The notes under the pieces were generated by a model, which worked only from the letters and a program-made list of their open reading frames with translations, made no database searches and had not been told where the DNA came from. The translations under genes were made by a program, and so were the position numbers. This document shows positions 13,407 to 16,432 of a stretch of DNA of 16,432 bases, in pieces (position 1 is the stretch's first letter; each line of letters begins with the position of its first letter). The DNA is from UBA9715 sp964553375. GTDB lineage: Bacteria; Actinomycetota; Coriobacteriia; Coriobacteriales; Eggerthellaceae. The stretch spans positions 1 through 16,432 of the forward strand of contig CAZKKN010000037.1 of assembly GCA_964553375.1 (NCBI GenBank), written 5' to 3'.

Positions 13407-14093
13407 TCACTCCTTGTCGAAGCCGGCTTTGACCGCATAGACGGCAAGCTGCACCCGGTTCTCAAGCCCCAGCTTGCCCATGATCGTCGAGATGTGATTC
13501 TTCACCGTGCCGAGGCTCAAGAAAAGCTCCGATGCGATCTGCTCGTTGGACTTTCCTTGCGCGACCAGGCGCAGAACATCCCTATCTCGCTTGGAAAGCG
13601 CCTCGCTGCCATCGAAGTGCTTGGCATGCTCCGGGGAACCACCTTGATCCGTTGCGACCCGCAGCCTGGCCAGCTCGTCGATGACATCCTTCGCGACCGG
13701 TTCGGAAAGGGTCGCCTCGCCTCTCACCACAGCACCCAGGCGATCTTTCAGCTTGCGAGCCGGGGTATCTTTGAGAAGGTATCCCCGCGCTCCTGCTTGC
13801 AGCGCATCGAATACGAGGTGCTTTTCCGATTCAACGGTGAGAAGGACTATGGGGACATCGGGATTCTTGGCAAGGATGGCCCGGGTCGCAGCGATACCAT
13901 CCATCTTCGGCATGCGGATGTCCATGAGGATGAGATCAGGATCGAGATATGAGGCGAGGCTGACCGCCTCCTCCCCATTCGACGCCTCCCCGACTATCTC
14001 GTATTCAGGCCAGCGCTCGATCAGGCCGCACATGGCTTCGCGATACAGGATCTGATCGTCTACGAGCATCACTTTTGTTACGCGGTCGACCAT
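13407..14093 (-). CDS. NarL/FixJ-family (LuxR-type) response regulator
   Basis: A 228-residue two-component regulator. The receiver domain (residues 5-120) has the acidic pair Asp12-Asp13, the phosphorylated Asp58 in LILMDIRMPKMDG, a Thr switch residue in VLLTVES and a Lys in YLLKD. The C-terminal LuxR helix-turn-helix (about 168-226) has LSKRDRDVLRLVAQGKSNEQ, then IASELFLSLGTVKNHI. The start at 14093 uses AGGG eight bases upstream; GTG codons at 14102 and 14099 and an ATG at 14096 are in frame and also possible. It follows the sensor kinase gene by 12-21 bases, so the two form a pair. It probably activates the operon just downstream and its own operon through the motif shared by both promoters. 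Confidence 0.92.
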   Translation of the reverse strand: MVDRVTKVMLVDDQILYREAMCGLIERWPEYEIVGEASNGEEAVSLASYLDPDLILMDIRMPKMDGIAATRAILAKNPDVPIVLLTVESEKHLVFDALQAGARGYLLKDTPARKLKDRLGAVVRGEATLSEPVAKDVIDELARLRVATDQGGSPEHAKHFDGSEALSKRDRDVLRLVAQGKSNEQIASELFLSLGTVKNHISTIMGKLGLENRVQLAVYAVKAGFDKE

Positions 14094-14114
14094 CATCACC
14101 ACCCTATACGCGTG

Positions 14115-15248
14115 TTACAAGCGCGTCGTTGGAATGGAGATCCGGACAGTCGTGCCATCATCGTCTGAGGTGATATCCAAACTACCTCCAACGGACTCTG
14201 CACGCTCCTTCATGATGCGAATACCCAATCGTTCGGGAGCGACGCTTTCCGGCCGGAATCCTATGCCGTCATCCGCGATGCATATCTCAGCATGCCCGTT
14301 CTTACGGAAGATGCGGATATCCAACGTGCGCGCTTTCGAATGCCGCAACACATTCAGAAGGCTCTCATTCACTATTCTAGCCAAATTGAGCTGCGCTGCA
14401 CCCGATAACTGGATAGGGTCATCTTGGATATGCAGATGCGATTCGATGTCACAGAGGTTCTGGAAACGACCGAGGATGTCCTTGATTATCTCCGTCGCAT
14501 CGTTGAATTCATCGATGGGGGTGCGCAAGGACAGCATCTCCTCGCGCAACACCTTGGTCATCTGACGGAGCTGAGTGCTCAAGATGCGCAACTCCTTTTT
14601 CAGCGATGCCATGTCCTCATCTTCGAAGCACTCCTGAGCTGTATCCGCATGGAGGGCCAGCGCGCTCGCCATTTGGGATATGCTGTCGTGGATCTCGCTG
14701 CTCAGTTGTTTCCGCTCGCGAAGGACGCTCAATTCGAGCTCCTTCTTCTGCGTCTGCATGCGCTCGATGAATATCCCCAACATGGACCCGATTTCAAGGA
14801 GGAAAGCCTTGTCCTCGTCCATCTTCCACGGCAGATGCGTCTTATACACTATGGACAGAACGCCGAGAATGCCAGACGAGGCGAACAAGGGTATGCTCAC
14901 TGCGCTTTTATAGCCGGCCCTAAGCGCTTCTGCAGGTATCACATCAAGCTCATGAGGGTGCTCGTAATCCTCCATGATGATGGGCTCGCATTCCTCCATC
15001 ATCATTTCAAGCCGTCCGATCCCAATGGTCAAGGATTGGGAATACGTGTCCTGGTTCGTCTCTGAATCGTGAGACGCGGAATGGACGAATATCGTACCGG
15101 ACGGATCCAGCATATGGAGATGGGCAGCCGCACATCCCAAGTACTCTATGGATGTATCGACGAAACGCTGATACACGACCTCAGGCTCCTGGGCCCATTC
15201 CGTTGCCCTGCAGAATGCCAGCAGCGTTTTGTAATGATCATTCTTCAC
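14115..15248 (-). CDS. Cytosolic GAF-domain sensor histidine kinase (NarX/DegS type)
   Basis: A 377-residue soluble kinase with no membrane segment or signal peptide. A GAF sensory domain spans about residues 10-165 (ending SVSIPLFASSGILGVLSIVY), then a coiled-coil, then a HisKA_3 dimerisation helix with the phosphorylated His187 in LSSEIHDSISQ, then an ATP-binding domain with NESLLNVLRHSKA, DDGIGF and GIRIMKERAESVGG. The absence of a membrane part suggests it senses a small molecule or redox state inside the cell, for instance the polyphenol substrate taken up for the neighbouring enzyme. The start is GTG at 15248, overlapping the previous gene by 11 bases, with GAGG upstream, so translation is coupled. 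The partner regulator follows directly. Confidence 0.9.
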   Translation of the reverse strand: MKNDHYKTLLAFCRATEWAQEPEVVYQRFVDTSIEYLGCAAAHLHMLDPSGTIFVHSASHDSETNQDTYSQSLTIGIGRLEMMMEECEPIIMEDYEHPHELDVIPAEALRAGYKSAVSIPLFASSGILGVLSIVYKTHLPWKMDEDKAFLLEIGSMLGIFIERMQTQKKELELSVLRERKQLSSEIHDSISQMASALALHADTAQECFEDEDMASLKKELRILSTQLRQMTKVLREEMLSLRTPIDEFNDATEIIKDILGRFQNLCDIESHLHIQDDPIQLSGAAQLNLARIVNESLLNVLRHSKARTLDIRIFRKNGHAEICIADDGIGFRPESVAPERLGIRIMKERAESVGGSLDITSDDDGTTVRISIPTTRL

Positions 15249-15621
15249 TTTCCGCCTCGTACTTCCCTAAAGGCACCATTGTCCTGCACGGTGGTACAGC
15301 ATCATCCTTGCGGCGTTCATCTTTCCTCCCACAGGGGAAACCGCATATTATTCCTTGAAGGAGACACGGCTCGGCCCTCACAGCATGCTCATACGTTGCC
15401 ATCAAAGGATGATGGCACATCTTGCACAGCGGTTCATCAACGCCTCCACGTTCAAGTATCTTCCTGTCAAGGACGCTTTTACGATGTGGAAGGCCGAACA
15501 GGATCAGATACTCTTCACGACTCATCGAATTCGTTGCGCCGCATTCTGGGCAAATGACTTCAACGATGCGCTTCGGTCGGCATTTCCCGCAGGTCGGCGT
15601 GCATGAGGCTGCGTAGCACAT
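15238..15621 (-). CDS. Hypothetical 12-cysteine protein with zinc-ribbon motifs
   Basis: A 127-residue soluble protein, not recognised beyond its metal-binding pattern. It has Cys2, Cys7, Cys11, Cys14 (CTPTCGKC), CPEC at 24-27, CKMC at 66-69, Cys86, CGFPC at 93-97 and Cys112. The CPECG and CKMCHHP pairs could form one zinc ribbon, while the N-terminal and C-terminal cysteines could form another metal site or a cluster. It contains a short helical SREEYLILFG segment in between and an acidic C-terminus. The gene overlaps the sensor kinase by 11 bases and follows the FKBP gene by about 70 bases, so it belongs to the same operon. Its ribosome site is weak. It may be an accessory or metallochaperone for the molybdopterin enzyme, or a partner of the kinase. 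Confidence 0.72.
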   Translation of the reverse strand: MCYAASCTPTCGKCRPKRIVEVICPECGATNSMSREEYLILFGLPHRKSVLDRKILERGGVDEPLCKMCHHPLMATYEHAVRAEPCLLQGIICGFPCGRKDERRKDDAVPPCRTMVPLGKYEAESEE

Positions 15622-15692
15622 ATCGGCTCACTGCCTGTGATGCGCATCAGGGCATACTGTTGGCGCATGGTGTTTCTGGTGGGGACGGGCCA

Positions 15693-16193
15693 TCAGCCGA
15701 TCTGCTCCTTAAGCTTATCGCACCCGCATGCGCACCCGGCTGGATGCAGCTCGCGGTCAATGGCAGTCTCATGAATTATCGAGAGCAGCTCGATATCGAA
15801 GGTGACAGCCTGACCTGCAAGTTCATGGTTGCAATCCAGCACTATGCTGTCGGATTCAACGGAGACGACCTTAGCCCTGATCGTGTTACCATCCGCTTTG
15901 ATCTCTATGAATCCCCCTACGGGAAGGTTCTCAGCATTCGGCATGGTGCTTTTAGGAACAGCTATAACCAGGTCTTCGTCGTAGGCGCCATATGCCTGCT
16001 CGGGCTCGAGCCTGATCGTCTTGCGATCTCCGGGATTCATGTCGCATATGGTTTTCTCCACAAGCGAAAGCAGTCTTCCGGAGCCGATCTTGACTTCCAA
16101 GGGTTCGCCAATGCGCTTAGTGCTTTCGAATTCGCGGCCGTCGTCCAAGCGGCCACTGTAATCGATCAATGCCACTTCTCCTATTTCCGCCAT
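15693..16193 (-). CDS. SlyD-like FKBP peptidyl-prolyl cis-trans isomerase with Cys-rich tail
   Basis: A 166-residue protein with an FKBP fold (LIDYSGRLDDGREFEST at the start, VKIGSGRLLSLVEKTICDMNPGDRKTI next) and an inserted chaperone (IF) region at about residues 72-125, followed by AGQAVTFDIELLSI, the order of SlyD proteins. The tail HPAGCACGCDK has three close cysteines likely to bind a metal, as the His/Cys tail of SlyD binds nickel. The start at 16193 has GGAGAGG seven bases upstream; an in-frame ATG at 16298 would add 35 unconserved residues and lies across the shared regulatory motif. It is first in the operon with the Cys-rich protein and the two-component pair. SlyD-type proteins help fold metalloenzymes, so it may be a chaperone for the transhydroxylase. 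Confidence 0.87.
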   Translation of the reverse strand: MAEIGEVALIDYSGRLDDGREFESTKRIGEPLEVKIGSGRLLSLVEKTICDMNPGDRKTIRLEPEQAYGAYDEDLVIAVPKSTMPNAENLPVGGFIEIKADGNTIRAKVVSVESDSIVLDCNHELAGQAVTFDIELLSIIHETAIDRELHPAGCACGCDKLKEQIG

Positions 16194-16343
16194 ATCAACC
16201 CTCTCCGTTCCAAACCGCGATGATAGTTGATCGAATACAGGATAGCCCTTACCACGCGCATCACGGCCTTCATGTGGCCGATCGAGCCGAATGGCCAATC
16301 ATTTTGGAAGTTCGTCCAAAAGAGCAGAAGGGACGTTCCAAAA
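16194..16343 (-). promoter_or_regulatory. Promoter region of the FKBP operon with shared regulatory motif
   Basis: On the minus strand TTTTGGACGAAC (16321-16310) and ATTGGCCA (16299-16292) are spaced by 10 bases, about 100-130 bases before the FKBP start. The same pair lies upstream of the transhydroxylase operon. The first half is also part of a perfect dyad TTTTGGA (16302-16308) / TCCAAAA (16315-16321), and another TCCAAAA occurs 22 bases on (16337-16343), two helical turns away. No clear -35/-10 pair was found. Confidence 0.6.
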
Positions 16344-16364
16344 ACTCAGTCTGCCAGGGGGTGT

Positions 16365-16404
16365 TTATGTCAGGGGACGGGGGATTATGTCAGGGGACGG
16401 GGAT
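16365..16404 (+). repeat. Tandem 20-base repeat containing TGTCAGGGGACGGGG
   Basis: The unit beginning TTATGTCAGGGGACGGGG occurs at 16365-16384 and 16385-16404, 18 of the 20 bases being identical. G-rich repeats with TGTCAGGGGACGG are commonly seen near IS200-like/REP-associated transposase genes in many bacteria. It is probably the edge of such an element extending past the window. Confidence 0.75.
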
Positions 16405-16405
16405 G

Positions 16406-16432
16406 ATGGCATGATTCGAAGAATCATGCCAT
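16406..16432. repeat. Perfect 12-bp palindrome at the window end (REP-like hairpin)
   Basis: ATGGCATGATTC (16406-16417) and GAATCATGCCAT (16421-16432) are exact reverse complements around GAA, giving a 12-bp hairpin. It directly follows the tandem repeats and ends at the window edge, so the stem may continue. This fits the palindromic recognition structure of REP or IS200/IS605-type elements, whose single-strand transposases cut beside such hairpins. Confidence 0.75.

Noticed and set aside
16169..16414. Plus-strand frame of 81 codons at the right end
   Set aside because: It runs through the promoter region, the tandem repeats and the palindrome, and has no ribosome site or recognisable product.
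1..16432. CRISPR array, rRNA genes, prophage genes
   Set aside because: No regularly spaced repeats beyond two tandem copies at the right end, no rRNA sequence, and no integrase, capsid or transposase gene inside the window.

Overview
The window (about 16.4 kb, fairly GC-rich, Gram-positive style Shine-Dalgarno sites) reads like a chromosomal segment from an anaerobic actinobacterium of the class Coriobacteriia, most likely family Eggerthellaceae. That placement is inferred from gene content: a cytosolic molybdopterin transhydroxylase/catechol-dehydroxylase-type enzyme with a cytosolic sensor kinase/LuxR regulator pair, beside amino-acid and cation transporters. It was not tested by a database search.

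Left part (1-3830). A tRNA-Arg(ACG) runs off the left edge on the minus strand. Next comes an Rrf2-type repressor with no cysteines, also minus. A well-formed lysine riboswitch on the plus strand precedes an NhaC-family transporter, which is therefore probably a lysine transporter, and a zinc-dependent phospholipase C-like protein follows. A stable hairpin closes this transcript against the convergent symporter gene.

Middle (3841-8460). A sodium:solute symporter (minus) has a long leader. The leader holds a short reading frame, too small for ordinary gene calling, whose last eleven codons include four Tyr and two Phe. Its stop codon sits inside a long intrinsic-terminator hairpin. This looks like an undescribed aromatic-amino-acid attenuator controlling the symporter. 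Divergently lie a small (p)ppGpp synthetase and then an MFS transporter, separated by a region with three copies of a 10-base motif.

Right part (8489-16298), all minus strand. Two transcription units face the same way. The upstream unit encodes a SlyD-like FKBP prolyl isomerase, a 12-cysteine small protein, a soluble GAF sensor histidine kinase and a LuxR-type response regulator. The downstream unit encodes the large molybdopterin subunit, its [4Fe-4S]/beta-barrel small subunit, a small zinc-ribbon protein, a 107-residue protein of unknown function and a VOC/glyoxalase-fold protein. Both units carry the same two-part DNA motif about 90-130 bases upstream of their first gene. The simplest reading is that the kinase/regulator pair senses a (poly)phenolic substrate and switches on both units. 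The FKBP and Cys-rich proteins may help mature or feed electrons to the enzyme. The small subunit appears to have lost the ligands for one of the three [4Fe-4S] clusters known in pyrogallol-phloroglucinol transhydroxylase.

The extreme right end carries a 20-base tandem repeat followed by a perfect 12-bp palindrome, typical of a repetitive extragenic or IS200/RAYT-type element continuing past the window.
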